The translations under genes were made by a program, and so were the position numbers. Shown in pieces: positions 39,577-49,728 of a stretch of DNA of 64,000 nucleotides (its first letter is position 1; each line of letters starts with the position of its first letter). The stretch covers positions 30,732 to 94,731 of the forward strand of contig CAMDKD010000007.1 of the NCBI GenBank assembly GCA_945901125.1, read 5' to 3'. Under the pieces are notes generated by a model. It was not told the DNA's origin, made no database searches, and was given only the letters and a program-made list of their open reading frames with translations. This stretch comes from Bordetella parapertussis. Its GTDB lineage: Bacteria > Pseudomonadota > Gammaproteobacteria > Burkholderiales > Burkholderiaceae_C.

Positions 39577-41245
39577 ATCCAAATCATCCCCGGTATATGC
39601 ATTGCCTGAATACGCGTTTGTTCCACCCGCCGAGATCAAAAGCGGTGAAGTCACAAAACATCCCATCGTCATCGTAGGCGCAGGTTTAAGCGGGCTGACA
39701 CTGGCCTGCAAACTCGCACACCTGGGCGTTCCTGCGGTGTTGCTGGACGAGGACAACACGGTCGGTGTGAAGGGCGCATCCTCACGCGGCATTTGTTATA
39801 CGCAGCAGTCATTAGAGATATTTGCCCGTCTGGGTATTTATGAACGCATCGCCGCCAAAGGCGTGGCCTGGCAGATCGGCCGCACATTCGCCGGTGACGA
39901 TGAGGTGTTCTCTTTTGATTTAAGCGAACGCAGCCATTTCTCCAGCAGCAGCCAACCGCCTTTCATCAATATCCAGCAGTTTTACATAGAGATGTATCTG
40001 GTAGAGCGCATTGCTGAACTCAACAAGCAGACCCCGTTGATTGATTTACGCTGGTGCAACAAGGTAAGCGGTTTTTCACAAAACGAAGAAGAAGCCACGC
40101 TGCAAGTGCAAACTCCAGCGGGTAATTATTCGCTGCAAGCCAGCCATGTGATTGATGCCAGTGGCTCGCACACCCCGTTTCACGACTGGGTCGGTGCCAC
40201 CATGGACAGCAAGCGCGGCGACGACCGCTGGTGTATTGCCGATGTGCGTTTCAAACACACGCCGCCGACTGAACGCCATACCTGGATAGAAGCGCCGTTC
40301 AACGACAACCGCGCGGTCTGGCAGCATTTGATGGGCGACGATGTCTGGCGTATTGATTATCAAATGGCACCGGACGCAGACCCGGCCTATGTCAGCCGCG
40401 AAGACGTGGTGCGCGAACGTCTGGCCAAACAATTTGGCGCTGATGTGGAATGCGACATTGTCTGGGTAGGACCTTATGCCTACAAATCTCAGTGTCTGCA
40501 CCGCTTACACCACGGGCGCGTTTTTTTCATGGGCGACACCGCCAAAGTGGTGAGCCCGTTTGGCGCACGTGGCGGCAACACCGGTATTGCGGACGCAGAC
40601 AATCTGGCCTGGAAACTGGCAAGTGTTTTGCGCGGACAGGCTGCGCCGGTTTTGTTAAACAGTTACAACCAGGAACGCTTGCAGGCGGCGCAACGAAACG
40701 TACAAGTCACCAACCGTACCGCGCGTTATTTGCGCGCACCCGACGGCATGGAACGTGTTTTTCGCACGGCCACCATCGGTCTGGCAAAAGAACAAGCATT
40801 TGCCAAAGCATTGATCAACACCGGGCGCATGGCTGAAGCCAACCGCTATGACATGTCGGATGTGTGTGAAGCTGATGGCGGATTCATGGTGCAAAACGCA
40901 GCCATCCAGTACAACTCGGCACAATCCGGCTCGCTCTGCGATCTGCTGCAATGGGCCGACGGCCGTCTGTTGTTGCTGGTCTTTGGGGAACTCGGCCGCA
41001 AAGACATGGCCAAGCTTCAGTCCCTGAGCGCGCTGGCAGCGGTGAACGTGGTGCAAGTGGTTCATAAAAAGCGTGCGCAAGCGACTGAGCATGTGATTGA
41101 CCCGCATAAAACCTTAAGACGCGCTTGTCACGCAGAAAAAGCACAATGGGCATTGTTGCGACCGGACGCTTACCTTGCAGCCAAGGGCAAGGCGCTGAAT
41201 GCACAACTGGTCAAGGCCCTGGCAACTGCGCTGGCCTTGCATTGA
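39569..41245 (+). CDS. FAD-dependent aromatic hydroxylase-like monooxygenase (MhpA/PheA group)
   Basis: This flavoprotein of about 558 residues has the FAD Rossmann motif IVIVGAGLSGLTLACKLA near the N-terminus and the second FAD motif MGDTAKVVSPFGARGGNTG followed by IADADNLAWKL. In aromatic hydroxylases the second motif usually reads GDAAH; here the His is Lys (GDTAK), which is unusual. The C-terminal thioredoxin-like part is weakly similar to phenol hydroxylase types. I suggest the GTG at 39569, overlapping the VOC stop; an ATG at 39530 is a longer option. The substrate is unknown. Confidence 0.82.
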   Translation: MAKSKSSPVYALPEYAFVPPAEIKSGEVTKHPIVIVGAGLSGLTLACKLAHLGVPAVLLDEDNTVGVKGASSRGICYTQQSLEIFARLGIYERIAAKGVAWQIGRTFAGDDEVFSFDLSERSHFSSSSQPPFINIQQFYIEMYLVERIAELNKQTPLIDLRWCNKVSGFSQNEEEATLQVQTPAGNYSLQASHVIDASGSHTPFHDWVGATMDSKRGDDRWCIADVRFKHTPPTERHTWIEAPFNDNRAVWQHLMGDDVWRIDYQMAPDADPAYVSREDVVRERLAKQFGADVECDIVWVGPYAYKSQCLHRLHHGRVFFMGDTAKVVSPFGARGGNTGIADADNLAWKLASVLRGQAAPVLLNSYNQERLQAAQRNVQVTNRTARYLRAPDGMERVFRTATIGLAKEQAFAKALINTGRMAEANRYDMSDVCEADGGFMVQNAAIQYNSAQSGSLCDLLQWADGRLLLLVFGELGRKDMAKLQSLSALAAVNVVQVVHKKRAQATEHVIDPHKTLRRACHAEKAQWALLRPDAYLAAKGKALNAQLVKALATALALH

Positions 41246-41268
41246 CAATTGACACACAGGAAATCACC

Positions 41269-41925
41269 ATGAGCACCCATTTGAAAATCGATTTTGTGTC
41301 TGATGTGGCCTGTCCGTGGTGCGCGGTCGGTCTGGGCGCACTTGAACAAGCGCTTGATGAGTTACAAAACGAAGTAACCGCAGACCTGCACTTTCAACCG
41401 TTTGAACTCAACCCGGACATGCCGCCCGGCGGCGAAGATCTGGTCGAACATTTGGGCAAAAAGTACGGTTCCACTTCCGAGCAGCAATCACAGATGTACC
41501 AGAACATCAAGGCGCGCGGCGCAGAAGTCGGGTTTGCGTTTCACCCGGTCGGGCGCGGCCGCATATTCAACACCTTTGATTCGCACCGTTTGCTGCACTG
41601 GGCCGAGGTGACTGGCGGCAGCGATACTCAGCGCCGCTTGAAAATGGCTTTGCTCAATGCCTACCAAGGTCGCGGTGAGGTGATCGATTCCCACGACGTG
41701 CTGCTCAATATCGTTCAGGCTGAAGGTATGGACGTGGAGACAGCCATGGAAATATTGAGAAGCGATACGTATGCGGAAGATGTACGCGCCAAAGAACATT
41801 TCTACACCAGCGCCGGTATTCATTCGGTACCTGCTGTCATCATCAACGACAAGCATTTGATATCCGGCGGCCAACCGGCCGAGGTATTCACCAACGCCTT
41901 AAGACAGATTGCCGCCGGGGCCTGA
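41269..41925 (+). CDS. DsbA-family oxidoreductase, FrnE-like
   Basis: This 218-residue cytosolic thioredoxin-fold protein starts HLKIDFVSDVACPWCAVGLG with a CPWC active site, and has FQPFELNPDMPPGGE and the cis-Pro region GIHSVPAVIINDKHLISG. No signal peptide is seen, so it acts in the cytoplasm, like FrnE or 2-hydroxychromene-2-carboxylate isomerase-type proteins. An AGGAAA site precedes the ATG by 5 bases. It follows the FAD hydroxylase by 23 bases and is probably co-transcribed. Confidence 0.9.
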   Translation: MSTHLKIDFVSDVACPWCAVGLGALEQALDELQNEVTADLHFQPFELNPDMPPGGEDLVEHLGKKYGSTSEQQSQMYQNIKARGAEVGFAFHPVGRGRIFNTFDSHRLLHWAEVTGGSDTQRRLKMALLNAYQGRGEVIDSHDVLLNIVQAEGMDVETAMEILRSDTYAEDVRAKEHFYTSAGIHSVPAVIINDKHLISGGQPAEVFTNALRQIAAGA

Positions 41926-42045
41926 AAGCACTTGTATTTTCAAGCCGGCGCTTGAATCTGCTTAGGCTCGAGCCACTCGCTAAAATGGTCTTCCATTTGA
42001 TATACACAAACCGGTGCTTACTCGGTTTGTTCATGCGAAACACTT

Positions 42046-45045
42046 ATGACCAGCCCAAGCGCACAACCCGGCTTAGACAGCCTGTCCAAATCTTTTGAAC
42101 CCGCGGCTCTTGAGGCCCATTGGGGCCCTGAGTGGGAAAAACGCGGCTACGGCATTGCCGGCTACCGTGGCACAGGCGCACCTGTGTCGGACCAGGCTTC
42201 GTTTGCCATTCAACTGCCGCCACCAAATGTGACCGGCACCTTGCACATGGGCCACGCGTTCAACCAGACCATCATGGACAGCTTGACGCGCTACCACCGC
42301 ATGAGCGGCTTCAATACTTTGTGGTTGCCCGGCACCGACCACGCAGGCATTGCCACGCAAATCGTGGTGGAACGGCAGTTGCAAGGCCAAGGCATTAACC
42401 GGCATGACATGGGACCGACTCCCGCCGAGGCGCGTAAAAATTTCATCACCAAAGTCTGGGAATGGAAAGAGCAATCGGGTAACACCATCACGCAGCAAAT
42501 GCGCCGCATGGGCGACAGCGTGGACTGGAGCCGCGAATACTTCACCATGGACGACAAACTCTCGCCGGTGGTCACTGACACGTTTGTGCGTTTGTATGAA
42601 CAGGGATTGATTTACCGTGGCAAGCGCCTGGTGAGTTGGGATCCGGTACTGATGAGCGCAGTGTCTGACCTGGAAGTTGAAAGCGAAGAAGAAGAAGGTC
42701 ACTTATGGCACATCTGTTATCCGTTTGTGAACGGCCCACAGCTGGTTGATGGCCAGACTGCCAAGGGATTGGTGGTCGCCACGACGCGACCTGAAACCAT
42801 GCTGGGTGACGTGGCCGTCATGGTCAACCCTGAAGACGATCGCTACAAACACCTGATCGGTCAGCAAGTGCATTTGCCTTTGTGTGACCGCACTGTACCG
42901 GTGATTGCCGATGATTATGTGGACAAGGCTTTCGGCACCGGCGTGGTCAAAGTCACACCCGCGCATGATGCGAATGACTATGCAGTGGGTCAGCGTCACC
43001 AATTGCCCATGATCGGCATCTTGAACCTGGATGTGACGGTGAATGAGTTGGCACCGGAAAAATACCGTGGCATGGATCGCTTTGTGGCGCGCAAAGCCAT
43101 CGTCGCTGACCTGGATGCATTGGGTCTGCTGATTGAAGTGAAGAAACACAAACTGATGGTGCCGCGCTGCGCACGCACCAGCCAAATCATCGAACCCATG
43201 TTGACCGACCAATGGTTTGTCGCCATGAACAAAGTCAGCGACAAGGACCCGACCGGCAAAAGCATTGCCCAAAAAGCCATAGACGTGGTGCAGTCTGGCG
43301 AAGTGAAATTTGTCCCTGAAAACTGGATCAACACCTACAACCAGTGGATGAACAACATCACCGATTGGTGTATCAGCCGCCAACTGTGGTGGGGCCATCA
43401 AATACCGGCCTGGTACGACGAAGACGGCAAGGTCTATGTGGCGCGCAGTGAAGCCGAGGCGAAAGCGCAAGCTCCGGGTAAAACACTGCGTCGTGATGAA
43501 GACGTGCTCGATACTTGGTATTCATCAGCGCTGGTGCCGTTCAGTACTTTAGGTTGGGACAGTGAACACGGGCGTGATGGGCTTGGTCGCAGCGACTTCG
43601 GGCGCGAAGCGGACGGGAGCCAGACCAAGCTCAACACGACCAGTCAAGAAGGACAACTCAAAGACATAGACCTGTACTTACCGAGCAGCGTGCTGGTCAC
43701 CGGTTACGACATCATCTTTTTCTGGGTGGCGCGCATGATCATGATGACCACGCATTTCACCGGTCGCGTGCCATTCAAGCATGTTTACATACACGGTCTG
43801 GTGCGCGACGCACAGGGCAAGAAGATGAGCAAGTCTGAAGGCAATGTGCTGGATCCGGTGGATTTGATTGACGGCATTGCGCTCGAACCTTTGCTGGACA
43901 AACGCAGCCAGGGTTTGCGTAAACCTGAGACCGCACCGCAAGTTCGCAAGAACACGCAAAAGGAATTTCCAGACGGCATTCCCCCTTATGGCGCTGACGC
44001 GCTGCGGTTTACCTTTGCCGCGCTTGCTTCTTTAGGTCGCAGTATCAACTTCGACAGCAAACGCTGCGAAGGCTATCGCAATTTCTGTAACAAGCTTTGG
44101 AATGCCACGCGCTTTGTGTTGATGAACTGCGAGGGTAAGGACTGCGGTCTCATGGACCACACCAAGGCCGATTGCAAGCCTGGCGGTAAGGCGCACGGCT
44201 ATATGCATTTCAGCCAAGCTGATCGCTGGATCAGTTCTTTGCTTCAACAAACCGAAGACCAGGTCGCCAAAGGTTTTGCCGACTACCGCTTGGACAACGT
44301 GGCCACGGCTGTTTACGAATTTGTCTGGAACGAGTACTGCGACTGGTACCTGGAAATTGCCAAGGTACAAATTCAAAACGGCGACGAGTCGCAACAACGC
44401 GCAACGCGCCGCACCTTGATTCGCACTCTCGAAGCCATATTGCGAATGGCACATCCCATCATTCCATTCATCACCGAAGAGTTGTGGCAAAAAGTCGCGC
44501 CGGTGGCAGGTATTCCCGGTGAATCGGTCAGCATCGCGCCCTACCCGGTGGCGCAATTGAACAAGGTCGACACGGATGCAATCGACAGCGTCAATCAACT
44601 CAAAGCACTGGTCGATGCTTGTCGCAATTTGCGCGGCGAAATGAATGTGTCTCCTGCCACCAAAATGCCTGTGTTCGCTTTGGGCGACTCGGACTTTATT
44701 CGTGCGAACGCCGCTGTGCTCAAAGCCATGGCCAAGCTCAGCGATGTGAAAGTGTATGAAGACGAATCGACTTGGCAGACTGCTGCCCAGTCTGCGCCTG
44801 TGGCGGTGGTCGGCAATATCCGCATGTGCCTGTTCATCGAAGTGGATGTGGCTGCTGAAAAAATCCGCTTGGCCAAAGAAGTGACGCGTTTGGAAACCGA
44901 GATTGTCAAAGCGAACGGAAAACTCGGCAATGAAGCGTTTGTGGCGAAAGCGCCGCCGGCGGTTATCACCCAAGAGCGTCAGCGATTGGCTGACTTTGAG
45001 GCCATGTTGTCCAAAGTGAAAGAACAGTTGCAGCGCTTGAATTGA
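42046..45045 (+). CDS. valS: Valyl-tRNA synthetase
   Basis: ValS, 999 residues, charges tRNA-Val. It has PPPNVTGTLHMGHAFNQT with the HIGH-type motif, an editing domain (CP1), the KMSKS motif as GKKMSKSEGNVLDP, and a C-terminal coiled coil of about 60 residues (AAEKIRLAKEVTRLETEIVK). Length fits the bacterial enzyme with a slightly long insertion around residues 500-520 (DGLGRSDFGREADGS). No T-box or other attenuator is visible in the 120 bases upstream; a TAAAAT box lies near 41980. It is probably monocistronic. Confidence 0.97.
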   Translation: MTSPSAQPGLDSLSKSFEPAALEAHWGPEWEKRGYGIAGYRGTGAPVSDQASFAIQLPPPNVTGTLHMGHAFNQTIMDSLTRYHRMSGFNTLWLPGTDHAGIATQIVVERQLQGQGINRHDMGPTPAEARKNFITKVWEWKEQSGNTITQQMRRMGDSVDWSREYFTMDDKLSPVVTDTFVRLYEQGLIYRGKRLVSWDPVLMSAVSDLEVESEEEEGHLWHICYPFVNGPQLVDGQTAKGLVVATTRPETMLGDVAVMVNPEDDRYKHLIGQQVHLPLCDRTVPVIADDYVDKAFGTGVVKVTPAHDANDYAVGQRHQLPMIGILNLDVTVNELAPEKYRGMDRFVARKAIVADLDALGLLIEVKKHKLMVPRCARTSQIIEPMLTDQWFVAMNKVSDKDPTGKSIAQKAIDVVQSGEVKFVPENWINTYNQWMNNITDWCISRQLWWGHQIPAWYDEDGKVYVARSEAEAKAQAPGKTLRRDEDVLDTWYSSALVPFSTLGWDSEHGRDGLGRSDFGREADGSQTKLNTTSQEGQLKDIDLYLPSSVLVTGYDIIFFWVARMIMMTTHFTGRVPFKHVYIHGLVRDAQGKKMSKSEGNVLDPVDLIDGIALEPLLDKRSQGLRKPETAPQVRKNTQKEFPDGIPPYGADALRFTFAALASLGRSINFDSKRCEGYRNFCNKLWNATRFVLMNCEGKDCGLMDHTKADCKPGGKAHGYMHFSQADRWISSLLQQTEDQVAKGFADYRLDNVATAVYEFVWNEYCDWYLEIAKVQIQNGDESQQRATRRTLIRTLEAILRMAHPIIPFITEELWQKVAPVAGIPGESVSIAPYPVAQLNKVDTDAIDSVNQLKALVDACRNLRGEMNVSPATKMPVFALGDSDFIRANAAVLKAMAKLSDVKVYEDESTWQTAAQSAPVAVVGNIRMCLFIEVDVAAEKIRLAKEVTRLETEIVKANGKLGNEAFVAKAPPAVITQERQRLADFEAMLSKVKEQLQRLN

Positions 45046-45112
45046 CTGCCACCGTCACCAGCAATTACCAAGCCTGCAAAGTAAGTTGCAGATCTCTGCC
45101 AGCTTAAAGTGG

Positions 45113-46171
45113 TCATGCACGCAACGCGTAAAAAGCCAAAGCCGGGCTGCGTATATCGAGTCGCTCGAAGTGCTGGAAACCGGCTTGTGCGGCCAATGAG
45201 CGTGCGCGTTTTTCACCCCAACACGCTCCCAGCCCGAGGCCACCGGATGCCAGCGACTGCGGGACGCAATGCAAACAACTGATGCCGTACAACATGCGGG
45301 CAAACGGATTGGCCAGGTTGTCTTTCAAATCATCGGCGACTTTGGGCTCGACCATCAAATAAGTACCGCCTTGGTTTAAGGCGCGTCGCATATGACCAAG
45401 TGCCGCCACCGGGTCAGGCAAATCATGGATCACATCAAACGTGCTGATGAAGTCCCAGCCTGTGTCCGTAGGCAATTCTTCAACGCCGAGTTGTTGGTAC
45501 TGCAAGCGTTGCGGATCTTCAATTTCAGCAGAGCGAGCTTTAGCCAATGCAATCGAATGTGCATCCACATCAATGCCGGTGATGTGTGCCGCAGGAAAAC
45601 CGCGTGCCAAAGCCAAGGGCACCACGCCCATGCCGCAACCGACGTCCAATGCGCGTCCACCCGCCTGCAGTCGCTGCACCACCTCCGGCATGAAGGGCAT
45701 CCAAGTTTTGACCAAACGGGATTCATACACAGTGCGGTTCATGTCGGCCAGCGTACGTGGCAATTCGCTACCGTAGTCTTTGAAGCTGACACCGCCGCCG
45801 TGCTTGAAAGCATCAACCAATTGCGGAATAGCTGCCGCCATGGTGGGCAGGCTTTGGAACAGACTGGCCAGGTAGTACTCTGACTCACTGTCCGCCAGAA
45901 ACAGGGCGTGCTCATCGGGCAACATGAAGCTGTGTTGCTCAGCGTCGTATTCCACATAGCCTGCACCTGCCATCACGGCCAGCCACTCCTGCACATAACG
46001 CTCACCTATGCCTGAACGCTCAGCCAAAGTGGCTGGCGTCAAAGCACCGGCATTGGCCATGGCTTTGAATAAACCGGCGCGGTCACCGACCACCAGCAAT
46101 GCGCCGGCAAGCGCGGTACTGACATCGCCTACCAGTTTCAACATGAATGCGTTTGATTTTTGCTTGTCCAC
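45113..46171 (-). CDS. Class I SAM-dependent methyltransferase with N-terminal winged-helix domain
   Basis: This 352-residue protein has an N-terminal helical/winged-helix domain (residues 1-90, with LAERSGIGERYVQEWLAVMA) and a Rossmann methyltransferase domain with the SAM motif ALDVGCGMGVVPLALAR near residue 175, followed by HITGIDVD and FDVIHDLPDP. The layout is that of small-molecule O-methyltransferases such as hydroxyneurosporene or demethylubiquinone types. The substrate is unknown. It starts at a GTG (46171), with an ATG nine codons later as an alternative. Confidence 0.87.
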   Translation of the reverse strand: MDKQKSNAFMLKLVGDVSTALAGALLVVGDRAGLFKAMANAGALTPATLAERSGIGERYVQEWLAVMAGAGYVEYDAEQHSFMLPDEHALFLADSESEYYLASLFQSLPTMAAAIPQLVDAFKHGGGVSFKDYGSELPRTLADMNRTVYESRLVKTWMPFMPEVVQRLQAGGRALDVGCGMGVVPLALARGFPAAHITGIDVDAHSIALAKARSAEIEDPQRLQYQQLGVEELPTDTGWDFISTFDVIHDLPDPVAALGHMRRALNQGGTYLMVEPKVADDLKDNLANPFARMLYGISCLHCVPQSLASGGLGLGACWGEKRARSLAAQAGFQHFERLDIRSPALAFYALRA

Positions 46172-46251
46172 GGCTTAGCCTTTGTCGTATGTTGGAGGGA
46201 ATTGCAATTTCAGGCTTGCAATACGAGAGCAATGATTTTGCAACAAGCGGC

Positions 46252-47418
46252 TCAAGCCATCAGCCGTTCAACCAGCCAGACGCTGGCCAATACAAATGTG
46301 GCGATGGAACCGTATTTCAATATTTTTTTCTTGGCCTCTGTTGTTTTAAACAGCAACAAAACCGGCACAGCCACCACGGTGACAGCCGACAACTGCCCGA
46401 GTTCCACACCGAGGTTGAAAGCAAACAAGGTTTCCAAAAAATAAAACGAAGACAAGCCCAGGTCTTTCAAACCGTTGGCGAAACCCATGCCGTGAATCAA
46501 GCCGAAAAGAAAAGCTATCTTCCAATGGCTGAAGCGAAAACGGTTCTGTAAATTGAATAGCGCTGACACCATGATGGACAAGGCGATCATGGACTCGATC
46601 AATTTTTCTGGCAGACTGACCCACCCGAACACAGAAAACGCCAGCGTGATGGAATGCGCAATCGTAAAGGCAGTGATGACCTTCAAGGCAAATCGCAGCC
46701 CCAGTGAATCTATGAAACGTTTGCTGCTGTCTGTTGACTGTGCGGGTTGAACCGTCAACATCAGACCAGGTAATAACAAGGTCATCAGAAACAACAAGTG
46801 ATCCGTGCCGTTCCAAATATGTCTGGCACCTTCGTGCGTGAACAAGCCTATGGTTGACCAGCGTTTGGCTTCTCCCAGCGCAAATCGCTGTATGGGCTGG
46901 TTTTGATCTATCACGGATGAAATTTCTTCATTGCGTAATTCAATCTTTACAAATGCACGACCGGATTGTTCTTTTTGCGTGAAGAACTCGTACTTGATGA
47001 CCAGGAATTTCGCGTCTTTCGGTACTGCAGGACCGCTGAACTGCTGACGCACATACAAGCCGTCGCTGTGCATCACCACAGACTGATTGACAAAAACCAA
47101 TGCCATGTCTTCTTCATCTATTTCAAGATGCAAAGACTGCTGTAGCGCCTGCGTGATGCAAGCCTGCATGGCTTGTAACTTTTCAGGCAATAAAGATACA
47201 TCAGCAGGCTTGCATGTGTCAGGCAGCAAGTTATCCAGATCGCGTGCAATGAAATCGAACTCCAGTTGTAACTGTCCTGCCGATTCACTGACGGTCAGAT
47301 AACTGTTGCCGGTTTGGTGCGCATGAACCGTGGTCAGTAAGCACATCAAGCCAAGCAAGGCTAGGCAAACCTGAGCAGATAAAGCGGATACTCGCTTGAA
47401 GATACACATGGTTAGCAT
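46252..47418 (-). CDS. HupE/UreJ-family membrane protein with periplasmic N-domain
   Basis: This 388-residue protein has a signal peptide (VCLALLGLMCLLTTVHAH, ending before QTGNSY), a periplasmic beta-rich domain of about 160 residues, and a C-terminal membrane part of six or so helices. The membrane part has the HupE/UreJ pattern with HIWNGTDHLLFLMTLLLPG and FLFGLIHGMGFANGL. HupE/UreJ proteins handle nickel or cobalt in some species, but this long form (HupE_UreJ_2) has no proven substrate. It is the last gene of the leftward Gld-type ABC operon, 23 bases after the DUF4340-like gene. Confidence 0.88.
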   Translation of the reverse strand: MLTMCIFKRVSALSAQVCLALLGLMCLLTTVHAHQTGNSYLTVSESAGQLQLEFDFIARDLDNLLPDTCKPADVSLLPEKLQAMQACITQALQQSLHLEIDEEDMALVFVNQSVVMHSDGLYVRQQFSGPAVPKDAKFLVIKYEFFTQKEQSGRAFVKIELRNEEISSVIDQNQPIQRFALGEAKRWSTIGLFTHEGARHIWNGTDHLLFLMTLLLPGLMLTVQPAQSTDSSKRFIDSLGLRFALKVITAFTIAHSITLAFSVFGWVSLPEKLIESMIALSIMVSALFNLQNRFRFSHWKIAFLFGLIHGMGFANGLKDLGLSSFYFLETLFAFNLGVELGQLSAVTVVAVPVLLLFKTTEAKKKILKYGSIATFVLASVWLVERLMA

Positions 47419-47441
47419 AAGCCCAGTGTTTGCTCGATTTA

Positions 47442-48110
47442 TTATTTCTTGTTAAGTGAAGCTATCAAATCGGTCAGATTGGTATATTGAAAATTAGGTA
47501 CAGTGTAGAGAATGTTTGATCCGAATGGCAAGACATAGCGGCTATAGCTGTCTGGTGTGGCTTTGCCAAAGGCCAGATTAAAGGCGGGCTGTAACTCATT
47601 GGCTTTGTAGCCTATGACCAGCACAGCCGGCATGCCAACACCGTATTCATCCGCTGATGGATTGATACAAATCGGCTTGGCAGCCTCTGGGCCGTTATGA
47701 CGTGGATGAGAAGAGATACCCCCTAATGAGTTGCACTTGTCTTCATACGGTATTTTTTGTTCGCGCTGAGCTCGCGTGAGCATATTGAAAGCAAGTGTGA
47801 TGACCTCAACCTGCTTGGCATCTGCATTGTGAACATTCAATTGCGCATTGTCAGCATGCTGCTGATGGAAGAACCAGACGCCTTGCTTGTCACGTTCAAA
47901 ACGGTGAGATTTGCCTTCAAGAATGATTTCAATCGCACCAATCTCTTCTACCGCAACCGGCACCAGCCACTTGCTGTCACGCGCTTCTACAACGGCTTGA
48001 GGCGGCGGTACATTTTTTTTAGTTATAAAAATAAATGCCACAAATGAACCGAGCAAAACCCAGATCAATACCAATTTCAGAGAGCCGACTTTCACCGTTG
48101 TTTCCACCAC
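47442..48110 (-). CDS. Membrane-anchored DUF4340-like protein
   Basis: This 222-residue protein has one N-terminal transmembrane helix (LVLIWVLLGSFVAFIFI) followed by a periplasmic domain with IGAIEIILEGKSHRFERD and GVWFFHQQH. The last part reads NLAFGKATPDSYSRYVL, typical of DUF4340 proteins that pair with GldG-like ABC components. It has two cysteines (EDKCNSL and KPICINP). It starts at a GTG that overlaps the end of gldG-like by 19 bases. Its role with the transporter is unknown. Confidence 0.75.
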   Translation of the reverse strand: MVETTVKVGSLKLVLIWVLLGSFVAFIFITKKNVPPPQAVVEARDSKWLVPVAVEEIGAIEIILEGKSHRFERDKQGVWFFHQQHADNAQLNVHNADAKQVEVITLAFNMLTRAQREQKIPYEDKCNSLGGISSHPRHNGPEAAKPICINPSADEYGVGMPAVLVIGYKANELQPAFNLAFGKATPDSYSRYVLPFGSNILYTVPNFQYTNLTDLIASLNKK

Positions 48111-49726
48111 ACGACCATGCCAAGTCCTGCCATCAGCAAAGGTATGGCAATCAGTGAAAGTATGAAAGTGATTTTCATCTGAATATTGGTCATTTCTACC
48201 CTCGGTATGTCGAAGGTCCGGGGTTCTAAACCGATCAGGTTATCGCTGGCTGATAAAAAGTTGACTGAGTTCAGAAACAACTGACCATTGCCCATCACGT
48301 GGAAAAACGAATTGGTGGCAAAGTCTGAATCCCCGATCACAATGATTTTTGACGGCTTGCGGTCGGTTTTGACGACTGGCGCAGCCACGGGTTTTTCCGG
48401 CTCATTCGATCGCAGTTGCTTCATGATGTCAGCAGCAGAATTTTCTACAGCCGGACTGAAAATAGACGAGACCATGAGTGTCAAAGGACCTTTGACGCTG
48501 CTGCCTTCAACATAGTCTGTGCTGGTCTTGACCAATGAGGTGTAACTTTTTTGTGAGGTATTGACCACCGGTCTGACCGAAACGCCTGCCAGCGGCTCAG
48601 GGGTCGGCTGCAAAGGCCTGGCTCCCGGGAAAAAAGTCAGCGGCAATTTCAAGCTGACTTCATGCGGGTTGTAGTTGCTCACAGCCGGGGCTGACACATC
48701 CGCCCAGAAGTGGGAAGAAGGATCAATGGCCAGACCTTTGGCAAGCACCACGCCGTATTGCGCGATCAAACCATCCAGACCGGTTTCAACAAACGGATCG
48801 AGCAAAAACAAGGCATTGCCGCCATTGTGCAAATAGGTTTCTATTTGCTTGATTTCTATAGACATCAAAGGCATTTGTGGAGCGGCTACTACAAGCAATG
48901 AGCATTTGGAAAAATCAGTCTGACTTCCAGCCACATTGATTTTTTCAACTTTGTAATTCAATGTTTCCAGTCCGTTACGCGCCTTGGCCATGCCGTGACG
49001 CTCGTGGTTGACGATTTTTGTCTCAACCCCGTGAGAATGCCCGGCGCTGCCCTCCATGTGATCATGGGTTTCAAGGCTGAACGGGTCAGGCTCGCCATGG
49101 CCATCCAGAAAACACGCTGTTTGCTGTTTGCCTTGGGTGACGCGCAATATGCCATTGGCGATATCTGTTTCGCTCGGGCTATTGACAGTGACTTTGCGTT
49201 CTTCACTTTCAATCAAGGCCGTGCCTGCATATTCCACGCCACGAAGACGGGCTTGTGAAGGATTGAGCACCGGGTCAAAAAACTCTATGGTGATTCTTTT
49301 ATTCAAATCAGCCATCTGCGCGTACAACTCAACCGTATCGCGCATACCGCGGTCATGGAAAAACACAATGTGTACCGGCTTGTCAATGGCGCGAATCAGT
49401 TTGATGGTTTGCGGTGCCAGCGAATGCTCGCGGTTTTTGGTCAAATCGAAACGCACCGGGTACAAGGCGGCCAGCCAGGCAAGCGCCACAAAAATACCGA
49501 TCAGACCGACAGTCGACAAAACCAGTTCGCCACGGTCATGCCGCAAATACTCGCTGATTTCCAAACGCAAATTGAAAACAGCGTAACCGGTTATCAATAC
49601 TCCTATAGCCAGCAAACCTGTGCTGACCCAACCTGCATCCACTAGCAATGAATTGGCAATGAAAGAAAAAATGATAGCGGCCAAGCCAATAATAAACAGC
49701 AGTCCTGCTTGAAATGATTTATTCAT
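48092..49726 (-). CDS. GldG-family auxiliary ABC transporter protein
   Basis: This 544-residue protein has N-terminal transmembrane helices (FIIGLAAIIFSFIANSLLV and a second and third by about residue 90), a large periplasmic domain (IFT52/GldG-like, with HIVFFHDRGMRDTVELY and LLVVAAPQMPLMSIE), and a final transmembrane helix (FILSLIAIPLLMAGLGMVV). This is the ABC_transp_aux layout. In Bacteroidetes GldA-F-G serves gliding and type IX secretion; in proteobacteria the role is unknown. It lies 2 bases downstream of the permease gene. Confidence 0.88.
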   Translation of the reverse strand: MNKSFQAGLLFIIGLAAIIFSFIANSLLVDAGWVSTGLLAIGVLITGYAVFNLRLEISEYLRHDRGELVLSTVGLIGIFVALAWLAALYPVRFDLTKNREHSLAPQTIKLIRAIDKPVHIVFFHDRGMRDTVELYAQMADLNKRITIEFFDPVLNPSQARLRGVEYAGTALIESEERKVTVNSPSETDIANGILRVTQGKQQTACFLDGHGEPDPFSLETHDHMEGSAGHSHGVETKIVNHERHGMAKARNGLETLNYKVEKINVAGSQTDFSKCSLLVVAAPQMPLMSIEIKQIETYLHNGGNALFLLDPFVETGLDGLIAQYGVVLAKGLAIDPSSHFWADVSAPAVSNYNPHEVSLKLPLTFFPGARPLQPTPEPLAGVSVRPVVNTSQKSYTSLVKTSTDYVEGSSVKGPLTLMVSSIFSPAVENSAADIMKQLRSNEPEKPVAAPVVKTDRKPSKIIVIGDSDFATNSFFHVMGNGQLFLNSVNFLSASDNLIGLEPRTFDIPRVEMTNIQMKITFILSLIAIPLLMAGLGMVVWWKQR

Positions 49727-49728
49727 GG

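Noticed and set aside
41926..42045. A T-box-like or other attenuator before valS
   Set aside because: No hairpin with T-tract or T-box motif is visible, and T-boxes are not typical of betaproteobacteria.
44032..44973. A 313-codon open frame on the minus strand opposite valS
   Set aside because: Shadow of the valS coding sequence with the typical His/Phe/Arg-rich composition of antisense frames.
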